From Ancylobacter gelatini (lineage in GTDB: Bacteria; Pseudomonadota; Alphaproteobacteria; Rhizobiales; Xanthobacteraceae): a DNA stretch of 64,000 nt. The DNA is taken from NCBI RefSeq assembly GCF_022601675.1, contig NZ_JAKVIL010000013.1, forward strand, positions 1 to 64,000, read 5' to 3'. Positions 44,065 to 51,154 of the stretch are shown here, piece after piece. Position numbers and translations under genes: made by a program. A model generated the notes under the pieces. The model searched no databases, was not told the origin of the DNA, and saw only the letters and a list, made by a program, of their open reading frames with translations. The stretch's first letter is position 1, and each line of letters begins with the position of its first letter.

Positions 44065-44949
44065 CTATTCCGCGGCGATCGCGGCTTCCGAGATGTTGTC
44101 GAGGCCCTGGATGATGTGCGTGGCCAGCGCATCCGCGAGCGCGGATGATTCGTGCCGGTTGCGCAGCAGCCCTATGCGGCACGGGGCGAGCGCGGGAAAG
44201 CCGTCGGAGGGGCCGAGCACGCGCATGCCGGGCCGCAGCCCGGATTCCGGCAGCACCGAGATCGCCAGCCCCGCCAGCACCGCCGCCGACACCGCCGTGC
44301 CGTTGGACGAGGTGTAGAGGATGCGGAACGGGCGGCCGATATCCTGAAGCTTGGAGATGGCCTCGTGCCGCCAGTTGCAGGTCTGGCGCCCGAGCGCGAG
44401 CGGCAGCGGTTCGTCCAGATGCACGGAATGGCGCGCGGAGCTGACCCAGAGCAGTTGCTCGCGCCGGATGATTTCCGGCTCGCGGGTGATCATCTCGCAA
44501 TCGGTGACGATGGCGAGGTCGAGGTCGCCGGTATCGATGCGGTCGATCAGGTCGGTGGACGGGTCGCACACCACGGTCAGCTCGACATTGGGATGGGTGT
44601 TGGAGAACCGCGCCATGATCTCCGGCAGATAGCGGTCGGCGTAGTCGTCCGGCACGCCGAGCCTCACCCGGCCGGACAGTTCGGCGGAAGAGAGGCTCGC
44701 CATCGCCTCCATGTTCAGCTTGATGATGCGGCGGGCATAATCGAGCAGCCGGTCACCTTCGTCGGTAAGGCGCGAGGCGCGCCCGTCGCGCGCGAAGATC
44801 GGCTTGCCGACCCGTTCCTCCAGCCGTTTCATCTGCATCGACACCGCCGATTGGGTCTTGTGAACCACCTCGGAAGCTTTCGTGAAACTGCCGGTTTCGG
44901 CGATAGCTATGAAGGTTCTTAATTGATCAATGTCGAGAAGCACCGTCAT
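44065..44949 (-). CDS. LysR family transcriptional regulator
   Basis: This 294-residue regulator has the N-terminal winged helix-turn-helix (LDIDQLRTFIAIAETGSFTKASEVVHKTQSAVSMQMKRLEERVG) and a periplasmic-binding-like effector domain (GRVRLGVPDDYADRYLPEIMARFSNTHPNVELTVVCDPS, DLAIVTDCE). It is convergent with gshA and divergent from a DUF1127 gene, with a 220-base gap that is the likely site of binding. LysR proteins with the VRLGVPDDYA block are frequent in Hyphomicrobiales, but the effector and targets are unknown. The ATG at 44949 is the natural start. Confidence 0.92.
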   Translation of the reverse strand: MTVLLDIDQLRTFIAIAETGSFTKASEVVHKTQSAVSMQMKRLEERVGKPIFARDGRASRLTDEGDRLLDYARRIIKLNMEAMASLSSAELSGRVRLGVPDDYADRYLPEIMARFSNTHPNVELTVVCDPSTDLIDRIDTGDLDLAIVTDCEMITREPEIIRREQLLWVSSARHSVHLDEPLPLALGRQTCNWRHEAISKLQDIGRPFRILYTSSNGTAVSAAVLAGLAISVLPESGLRPGMRVLGPSDGFPALAPCRIGLLRNRHESSALADALATHIIQGLDNISEAAIAAE

Positions 44950-45169
44950 GGACCCGTCTCCGGCGGTTCAATATCAAGGAACATGATAAGTCAGATCATA
45001 AACATTCGCTAGTGTGATTGATTGCGCTCCGGCATAACCCTCGCATCGCAAATGAGTGATGTCGGTTTCGGGTGGCGGCCAGGGTGGTTCGCGGCGACAA
45101 GGCAGACATCACGCGGAACGACAGGTGCCGGGCTTCGCCGCCCGTGTCGCCCAGCGGATGGAGGTTGCA

Positions 45170-45529
45170 ATGTCGTATATTGGCGAGGTTCGGAGAACAG
45201 CGTTCTCCTCGTTCGGCACCATGGCCAGCGGGCTTCTGGTTGCCGGTTTCAAGGCCACGCTGGGTTTTGCCAAGGCGGTCTATCACCGCCACACCATTTC
45301 CCAGCTCGGTCAGTTCGATGACCGCATGCTCAAGGATATCGGCCTGACGCGCGCGGATCTGCGCGACGCGGCTTCCGGCCCGCTCTGGCAGGACCCGACG
45401 GCGGTTCTGGTGGTGCGCGCGGTGGAGCGCCGTGCCAACCGGCGCAACCTTGCGCGCGCTGCCCGGCAGATGCCGGCCGATGAGACCGCCGCGCCGGCCT
45501 CCGATGCCTCCGTGATGGCGTATCGCTGA
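45170..45529 (+). CDS. DUF1127 domain protein
   Basis: This 119-residue basic protein carries a DUF1127 motif near its middle (ISQLGQFDDRMLKDIGLTRADLRDA), an Arg-rich short helix domain widespread in alphaproteobacteria. In Rhodobacter and Agrobacterium such small proteins bind RNA or affect phosphate, carbon or RNA metabolism. GGAGG lies 5 bases before the ATG at 45170. The upstream neighbour is a divergent LysR gene. Downstream, before any other gene, are two strong hairpins, so the transcript has a structured 3' UTR. The N terminus (MSYIGEVRRTAFSSFGTMASG) and the extended C-terminal tail are not conserved features I recognise. Confidence 0.88.
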   Translation: MSYIGEVRRTAFSSFGTMASGLLVAGFKATLGFAKAVYHRHTISQLGQFDDRMLKDIGLTRADLRDAASGPLWQDPTAVLVVRAVERRANRRNLARAARQMPADETAAPASDASVMAYR

Positions 45530-45561
45530 TCATGGCGGGTGGGAAACCGGACCGAATTTCA

Positions 45562-45584
45562 AGCGGCATACCCCTCATGCCGCT
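45562..45584 (+). ncRNA. Hairpin with C-rich loop in the 3' UTR of the DUF1127 gene, possible sRNA
   Basis: A perfect 8-bp stem AGCGGCAT/ATGCCGCT presents the loop ACCCCTC. It lies between the DUF1127 stop codon and the terminator. C-rich loops able to pair with Shine-Dalgarno regions are the hallmark of the CcsR sRNAs processed from a DUF1127 transcript in Rhodobacter. That an sRNA is made here is inference. Confidence 0.45.
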
Positions 45585-45590
45585 CAACTG

Positions 45591-45622
45591 AAGCCCGCTG
45601 GTTCACTCCGGCGGGCTTTTTT
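45591..45622 (+). terminator. Rho-independent terminator of the DUF1127 transcript
   Basis: An 11-bp stem AAGCCCGCTGG/CCGGCGGGCTT with one T-G pair and the loop TTCACT is followed by a T-run. It is the clearest intrinsic terminator in the window. Confidence 0.92.
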
Positions 45623-45695
45623 GTTGCGTCCTCCCGCTTGCGCGCCGCGCCGCGCGTCCCGAGACTGCCGCGCCCACCGAACCGGAAGCCGAGCC

Positions 45696-46436
45696 ATGCG
45701 CCTTGCCGTCATCGCCGATGTCCACGGCAACCTGATCGCCCTTGAAGCGGTACTGGCCGATATCGCCCGCTTTTCCCCGGACCTGATGGTCAATCTGGGG
45801 GATCTGGTCTCCGGGCCGTTCGATCCCGCCGGCAGCGCGCAGGCGCAGATGGCGCTTGGCTGCCCGACGCTCGCCGGCAATCATGAGCGGGGCCTGACCA
45901 TGAACGGCGCCAACGGGCTCGACGCGCTCGCCCGGCCGCTGCTCTCCCCCGACCAGCTCGGCTGGATCGCCGCCCTGCCGGCGACGCTCACGCTGCTCGA
46001 TGGCGCGGTGTTCGCCTGCCATGGCAGCCCGGCTGGCGGCGACGAGGAATATCTCCTGGAGGACATGTCCACCGGCCGCCCGCGTCTCGACACCGAAGCG
46101 GCGATCCGCGCCCGCCTTGCCGGCAGCGGCGGCGCCGAAATGGTGCTGTGCGGGCACAGCCATGTGGCGCGCATGGCGTCGATCGGCGGCGTGCTGGTGC
46201 TCAACCCCGGCAGCGTCGGCATGCCCGGCTACCGCGCCGCGCTGCCGGTGCCCCATGTGGTGGAAGCCGGTACGCCCCATGCCCGCTATGCGCTGCTGGA
46301 GCGCGGCCCCGGCGGCTGGAGCGCGCAGTTCCATGCCGTGCCCTATGATGTCGAGACCGCCGCCCGTCAGGCCGAGCGCCATGGCCGGCCGGCCATCGCC
46401 CACTCGGTCCGCACCGGCTGGATGCCGCCGGCCTGA
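45696..46436 (+). CDS. Metallophosphoesterase (YfcE/calcineurin-like)
   Basis: This 246-residue protein has the dimetal phosphoesterase motifs: MRLAVIADVHGNLIALEAVL (D-x-H), LVNLGDLVSGP-like MVNLGDLVSGPFDP (GD), LAGNHERG (GNHE), and the distal GHSHVARM with LNPGSVGMPGYR. Proteins of this kind hydrolyse phosphomonoesters, phosphodiesters or dinucleotide polyphosphates; the substrate cannot be assigned. The ATG at 45696 starts directly at the conserved beta strand. It lies just after the DUF1127 terminator and is convergent with the glutamine synthetase-like gene, separated by 12 bases. Confidence 0.9.
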   Translation: MRLAVIADVHGNLIALEAVLADIARFSPDLMVNLGDLVSGPFDPAGSAQAQMALGCPTLAGNHERGLTMNGANGLDALARPLLSPDQLGWIAALPATLTLLDGAVFACHGSPAGGDEEYLLEDMSTGRPRLDTEAAIRARLAGSGGAEMVLCGHSHVARMASIGGVLVLNPGSVGMPGYRAALPVPHVVEAGTPHARYALLERGPGGWSAQFHAVPYDVETAARQAERHGRPAIAHSVRTGWMPPA

Positions 46437-46448
46437 GGCCGGCGCGCC

Positions 46449-47849
46449 TCACACGTTCAGCAGCAGATACTCGCGCTCCCAGGGCGAGATGACGCGCATG
46501 AAGGTGTCGAACTCGGTCTGCTTCACCGCAGTGTAGGTCTTGATGAAGGACGGGCCGAGCACGGTGGCGATCTCGTCGGAATACTGCATCGCCGCCACGG
46601 CCTCCAGGAGGCCGCGCGGCAGCTCGAAGTCGAGGCCCTTGGCGTCGGATTCCAGCGGCTCGGTCGGGCGCAGCCCTTCCACCATGCCGAGATAGCCGCA
46701 GGCCAGCGAGGCGGCGATGACGAGATAGGGGTTGGCGTCCGAGGACGGCACGCGGTTCTCAACCCGGCGCGCCGCCGGCGAGGAGGGCGGCACGCGCAGG
46801 CCGGCGGTGCGGTTGTCATAACCCCACTGCACGTTGATCGGCGCCATCGAATCGCGGGTCAGCCGGCGATAGGAGTTCACGTAAGGCGCGAGGATCGACA
46901 TCACCGCCGGCAGGTAGCGCTGCTGGCCGGCGATGAAGGAGAAGAATTCCGGCGTCGGATCGCCCTCCTTGTCGGAGAAGATGTTCTTCCCCGTCTCGGC
47001 ATCGACGATCGACTGGTGGATGTGCATCGCCGAGCCCGGCTCGTCGGCGATCGGCTTGGCCATGAAGGTGGCGTAGATCTTGTGGGCCAGCGCCGCCTCG
47101 CGGATGGTGCGCTTGAACAGGAACACCTGGTCGGCGAGCACGATCGGGTCGCCGTGCAGCAGGTTGATCTCCATCTGCGCCGCGCCGTCCTCATGGATCA
47201 GCGTGTCGATCTCCAGCCCCTGCGCCTCGGAATAGTCGTACATGTCCTCGAACAGGGCGTCGAATTCGTTCACCGCCTGGATCGAATAGGACTGGCGGCC
47301 GATCTCCGGCCGGCCCGAGCGCCCGATCGGGGGCTTGAGCGGGTAGTCGGCATCGGTATTGGGCTCGACCAGATAGAACTCGATCTCCGGCGCGACCACC
47401 GCCTTCCAGCCCTTCTTGGCGTAGAGGTCGACCACGTTCTTGAGCACCTGCCGCGGGGCCAGCTCCACCGGCCGCCCGTCGCGGTGATAGGCGTCGTGGA
47501 TGATCTGCGCGGTCGGGTCCTGCGCCCATGGCACGATGGCGAGTGTCGAGAAGTCCGGCTCCATCACCAGGTCGGAATCCACCACCACCGAATCGACCAG
47601 ATCGTCATAGGGCGGGTAGTCGCCGGAGATGGTCTGGAAGAAGACCGAGAGCGGCAGGTTCATGGTCGGGCTGGAGAGGAACTTCGACACCGGCATGATC
47701 TTGCCGCGCCCTACGCCCGCCAGATCCGGCACCGCGCACTCGATCTCGGTGATGCCGCGGGCGGCCATCCAGGCCTTCGCTTCTGCGAGCGAGGCGACGC
47801 CCCGCCCCGATTCGATTACCGCCTTTTCCGAGCGCTTCTTCTTGACCAT
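46449..47849 (-). CDS. Glutamine synthetase family protein, gamma-glutamylputrescine synthetase-like
   Basis: This 466-residue ligase has the glutamine synthetase fold. Visible are the N-terminal beta-grasp (GITEIECAVPDLAGVGRGKIMPVSKF), VVAPEIEFYLVEPN with metal-binding Glu, HEDGAAQMEINLLHGDPIVLADQVFLFKR, GSAMHIHQSI, and the C-terminal NRTAGLRVPP with PSSDANPYLVIAASL. It differs from GlnA and resembles PuuA, which couples glutamate to putrescine. Its divergent neighbours encode a spermidine/putrescine-type ABC importer, and a PuuB-like oxidase is encoded further on. This supports a role in polyamine catabolism, though another amine is possible. Confidence 0.88.
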   Translation of the reverse strand: MVKKKRSEKAVIESGRGVASLAEAKAWMAARGITEIECAVPDLAGVGRGKIMPVSKFLSSPTMNLPLSVFFQTISGDYPPYDDLVDSVVVDSDLVMEPDFSTLAIVPWAQDPTAQIIHDAYHRDGRPVELAPRQVLKNVVDLYAKKGWKAVVAPEIEFYLVEPNTDADYPLKPPIGRSGRPEIGRQSYSIQAVNEFDALFEDMYDYSEAQGLEIDTLIHEDGAAQMEINLLHGDPIVLADQVFLFKRTIREAALAHKIYATFMAKPIADEPGSAMHIHQSIVDAETGKNIFSDKEGDPTPEFFSFIAGQQRYLPAVMSILAPYVNSYRRLTRDSMAPINVQWGYDNRTAGLRVPPSSPAARRVENRVPSSDANPYLVIAASLACGYLGMVEGLRPTEPLESDAKGLDFELPRGLLEAVAAMQYSDEIATVLGPSFIKTYTAVKQTEFDTFMRVISPWEREYLLLNV

Positions 47850-48042
47850 GACACCTTCTCGCTGCGCCTGACGCGCTGATGGCTGAGGGGATCACGCCCG
47901 TGCGTAAGCCGTCAAGGCGGGTCCGGCCTGCCTGTTTCCGGGCATGGTAAAATAGTTTGCATCGGGATGGTTGAGCCATTGCCGGAACGCGGATAGCGTT
48001 CAGGGCAGGGCCGGGCTACCGGCGGGCATCACGGGGCATCAC

Positions 48043-49218
48043 ATGAGCACGGGCGTCACGGCAACGACGCAGAAAACCGTCGGCGGCATCCGCCGGAAAT
48101 TCGCTCCCTGGAACGACCCGGCCGCCGTTCCGCTCATCCGCTACCAGAACGTCACCAAGCGCTTCGGCGATTTCGTCGCCATCGACAATCTCAACCTCGA
48201 CATCTACGAGCGCGAGTTCTTCGCCCTGCTCGGCCCGTCGGGCTGCGGCAAGACCACGCTGATGCGGATGCTCGCCGGCTTCGAGGAGCCGACGTCCGGG
48301 CAGATCACCCTTGCCGGGCAGGACCTCGTGGGCACGCCGCCCTACAAGCGGCAGACCAACATGATGTTCCAGTCCTACGCGCTGTTCCCCCATATGAGCG
48401 TGTGGGACAACATCGCCTTCGGCCTCAAGCAGGACGGCATGTCCAAGGACGCGATCGCCGCCCGCGTCGAGGAGATGCTCAAGCTGGTGAAGCTGGAGAA
48501 GTTTTCCAAGCGCAAGCCGCACCAGATGTCCGGCGGCCAGCGCCAGCGCGTGGCGCTCGCCCGCTCGCTCGCCAAGCGCCCCAAGGTGCTGCTGCTGGAC
48601 GAGCCGCTCGGCGCGCTCGACAAGAAACTGCGCGAGGAGACCCAGTTCGAGCTCATGGACATCCAGATGGAGCTCGGCATGACCTTCCTGATCGTGACCC
48701 ACGATCAGGAGGAGGCGATGACGGTCGCCGATCGCATCGCGGTGATGAACCATGGCAAGCTCATCCAGGTCGACCAGCCGGCGGTGATCTACGAGCAGCC
48801 CAATTCGCGCTACGTCGCCGATTTCGTCGGCGACGTGAACATCATCGAGGCCCGGATCGAGGCGACCGGTTCCGGAACCTCGACGCTGCGCGCCGAGGCC
48901 GCCGGCGACATGCCGCTCACGGTTCATCAGGAGGTGGCGTCCCGGCCCGGCGACACCGTGTTCATCGCCATTCGCCCGGAAAAGGTGCGGGTCGATCTCG
49001 ATCCGCCGACCGAGCAGGGCGCCAACTGCCTACCCGGCACGGTGTGGGATATCGGCTATCTCGGCGACCTGTCGATCTATCATGTCGAACTCGCCAATGG
49101 CTCGCGCATCAAGGCGGCCAAGCCGAACCTGACGCGCATGGTCGAGCGGCCCATCAGCTGGGACGACAAGGTGTGGGTGTCCTGGTCGGCGGATGCCGGC
49201 GTGCTGCTGACGAGCTGA
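48043..49218 (+). CDS. Spermidine/putrescine-type ABC transporter ATP-binding protein (PotA/PotG)
   Basis: This 391-residue ATPase has an ABC domain with Walker A GPSGCGKTTLMRMLAGFEEP, signature PHQMSGGQRQRVALARSL, Walker B VLLLDEPLGALD and the H-loop IVTHDQEEAMTVADRIAVM. It is followed by a C-terminal TOBE domain (FVGDVNIIEARIEATG, IAIRPEKVRVDL, DIGYLGDLSIYHVEL). It drives uptake of polyamines or related cations with the two permeases encoded next. I chose the ATG at 48043; an in-frame GTG-type start lies further upstream, without support. No periplasmic binding protein gene is found in the cluster. Confidence 0.93.
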   Translation: MSTGVTATTQKTVGGIRRKFAPWNDPAAVPLIRYQNVTKRFGDFVAIDNLNLDIYEREFFALLGPSGCGKTTLMRMLAGFEEPTSGQITLAGQDLVGTPPYKRQTNMMFQSYALFPHMSVWDNIAFGLKQDGMSKDAIAARVEEMLKLVKLEKFSKRKPHQMSGGQRQRVALARSLAKRPKVLLLDEPLGALDKKLREETQFELMDIQMELGMTFLIVTHDQEEAMTVADRIAVMNHGKLIQVDQPAVIYEQPNSRYVADFVGDVNIIEARIEATGSGTSTLRAEAAGDMPLTVHQEVASRPGDTVFIAIRPEKVRVDLDPPTEQGANCLPGTVWDIGYLGDLSIYHVELANGSRIKAAKPNLTRMVERPISWDDKVWVSWSADAGVLLTS

Positions 49219-49228
49219 GGAGACCGCC

Positions 49229-50140
49229 ATGGCACGCAATGCACGGGGCCGCTGGCTGGTCGTCGCCATCCCCTATTTCTGGCTGCTGGCGCTGTTCCTC
49301 GCGCCGTTCCTGATCGTCTTCAAGATCAGCCTGTCGCAGGACGCCATCGCCCAGCCGCCCTATTTCCCCACCTTCGATCTCTCCGAGGGCTGGGACGTGT
49401 TCCGCGAGGCGTTCGGCGAGCTGTCCTTCGAGAATTACGGCTATGTCCTGAGCTGGGACAACGAGTTCCTCGAAGCCTATGGCTCCAGCCTCTGGATCGC
49501 CGGCATCTCGACCCTGCTGCTGCTGATGGCCGGCTACCCGATCGCCTATGCCATGGCGCGCGCGCCGAAATCGATCCGTCCCACCCTGCTGATGCTGGTG
49601 ATCCTGCCGTTCTGGACCTCGTTCCTGATCCGCGTCTATGCGTGGATCGGCATCCTCTCGCCCGAGGGGCTGCTGAACCAGCTGCTGATCGCGCTCGGCA
49701 TCATCAGCCCGGACGCGCCGCTGCAGATCCTCGCCACCGACTGGGCGGTCTATATCGGCATCGTCTATTCCTACCTGCCCTTCATGATCCTGCCGCTCTA
49801 TTCGGCGCTGGAGAAGATGGACGACACGCTGCTGGAAGCCGCCGCCGATCTCGGCTGCACGCCGATCGCCGCGTTCTGGAAGATCACCTGGCCGCTCTCG
49901 CTGCCCGGCGTGTTCGCCGGCTGCCTGCTGTGCTTCATTCCGGCGGTGGGCGAGTTCGTCATCCCCGATCTGCTCGGCGGCTCGGACACGCTGATGATCG
50001 GCAAGGTGCTGTGGACCGAGTTCTCGGTGAACCGCTCCTGGACTGTCTCCTCGGCGGTGGCGGTGCTGCTGCTGCTGGTCCTGGTGGTGCCGATCGTGTT
50101 CTACCAGAACGTCCAGGCCCGCGAAGTGGAGGCGCGGTAG
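49229..50140 (+). CDS. Polyamine-type ABC transporter permease (PotB/PotH)
   Basis: This 303-residue inner membrane protein has six membrane helices starting with LVVAIPYFWLLALFLAPFLIVFKIS. It carries the permease EAA motif with the conserved Gly (LLEAAADLGCTPIAAFWKITWPLSLPGVFAG), as well as YPIAYAMARAPK and LILPFWTSFLIRVYAWIGIL, typical of PotB/PotH. It begins 10 bases after the ATPase gene with a GGAG site. It would pair with the second permease at 50253-51074. The two permease genes are separated by a 112-base palindromic element rather than being closely joined. Confidence 0.94.
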   Translation: MARNARGRWLVVAIPYFWLLALFLAPFLIVFKISLSQDAIAQPPYFPTFDLSEGWDVFREAFGELSFENYGYVLSWDNEFLEAYGSSLWIAGISTLLLLMAGYPIAYAMARAPKSIRPTLLMLVILPFWTSFLIRVYAWIGILSPEGLLNQLLIALGIISPDAPLQILATDWAVYIGIVYSYLPFMILPLYSALEKMDDTLLEAAADLGCTPIAAFWKITWPLSLPGVFAGCLLCFIPAVGEFVIPDLLGGSDTLMIGKVLWTEFSVNRSWTVSSAVAVLLLLVLVVPIVFYQNVQAREVEAR

Positions 50141-50250
50141 CATGTTCCACAAAAACAGAAGGATTTTTGTGGTGGGAACATGCTCCCGCCTGTGGGTTCG
50201 AGAGCGCTTTCCCATCCTTCGGATGGGCTCCACCGAAGGGAAAGGGCTCT
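50140..50250. repeat. Two-hairpin palindromic element between the polyamine permease genes
   Basis: The first hairpin (50140-50183) pairs GCATGTTCC with GGAACATGC and ACAAAAA with TTTTTGT, leaving a 4-base bulge on one side. The second (50201-50250) pairs AGAGC with GCTCT and TTTCCC with GGGAAA around an inner CCCATCC/GGATGGG stem. Its right arm contains the GGGAAAGGG ribosome binding site of the next permease gene. The composition and layout resemble mobile intergenic palindromes of Hyphomicrobiales. Confidence 0.75.
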
Positions 50251-50252
50251 AG

Positions 50253-51074
50253 ATGCGCAAGGGTCTCTCCTGGTTCAACGTCAGCTCCATCGTCCTGGGC
50301 TTCGCGTTCCTCTACATCCCGATCCTGCTGCTGGTGATCTACTCCTTCAACGCCTCGCGCCTCGTCACGGTATGGGCGGGGTTCTCGGTGGAGTGGTATT
50401 TCAAGCTGTTCCAGAACCAGCAGCTTCTCGACGCCGCCTGGGTGACGCTGCGCGTCGCCTTCCTCTCGGCGAGCGTCGCCACTGTGCTCGGCACGCTGGC
50501 GGCGATCACGCTGACCCGCTATGGCCGCTTCCACGGCCGCATGCTGTTCTCCGGCATGATCTACGCGCCGCTGGTGATGCCGGAAGTCATCACCGGCCTG
50601 TCGCTGCTGCTGCTGTTCGTGGCGGTCGGGTTCGATCGCGGCTTCTGGACCATCACGCTGGCGCACATCACCTTCACCATGTGCTTCGTCTCGGTGGTGG
50701 TGCAGTCACGGCTCGTCACCTTCGACCGCTCGCTGGAAGAGGCGGCGCTCGATCTCGGCTGCACGCCGTTCAAGACCTTCTTCGTGATCACGCTGCCGAT
50801 CATCCTGCCTGCGGTGATCTCGGGCTGGATGCTGGCCTTCACCCTGTCGCTGGACGATCTGGTCATCGCCAGCTTCACCACGGGGCCGGGCGCCACCACC
50901 CTGCCGATGCGCATCTATTCCCAGGTGCGCCTCGGCGTGACGCCGGAAATCAACGCCGCCTGCACCATCCTCATCGCCATCGTCACCGTGGTGGTGATCT
51001 TCGCCTCGATCATGACCAAGCGGCAGGAAGTCGAGCGTGAGAGGGCCGAGCGGCTGGCGGCGGCGGAAGCATGA
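50253..51074 (+). CDS. Polyamine-type ABC transporter permease (PotC/PotI)
   Basis: This 273-residue permease has about six membrane helices, beginning FNVSSIVLGFAFLYIPILLLVIYSFN. The EAA loop reads SLEEAALDLGCTPFKTFFVITLPIILPAVISG, and SLDDLVIASFTTGPGATTLPMRIYS matches PotC/PotI. It forms the translocation pore with the PotH-like protein. The ATG at 50253 is preceded by GGGAAAGGG, which lies in the right arm of a hairpin (50201-50250), so translation may depend on RNA structure. It is the last transporter gene of the cluster and is followed by mutL. Confidence 0.94.
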   Translation: MRKGLSWFNVSSIVLGFAFLYIPILLLVIYSFNASRLVTVWAGFSVEWYFKLFQNQQLLDAAWVTLRVAFLSASVATVLGTLAAITLTRYGRFHGRMLFSGMIYAPLVMPEVITGLSLLLLFVAVGFDRGFWTITLAHITFTMCFVSVVVQSRLVTFDRSLEEAALDLGCTPFKTFFVITLPIILPAVISGWMLAFTLSLDDLVIASFTTGPGATTLPMRIYSQVRLGVTPEINAACTILIAIVTVVVIFASIMTKRQEVERERAERLAAAEA

Positions 51075-51154
51075 ACGGGGACAAGTCGGGCGAGGGGGCG
51101 GCCGGGCTGCTATAGTCGCCCGCGCCTTTCCGCCGAATCGCCTTTGGACCCGAC

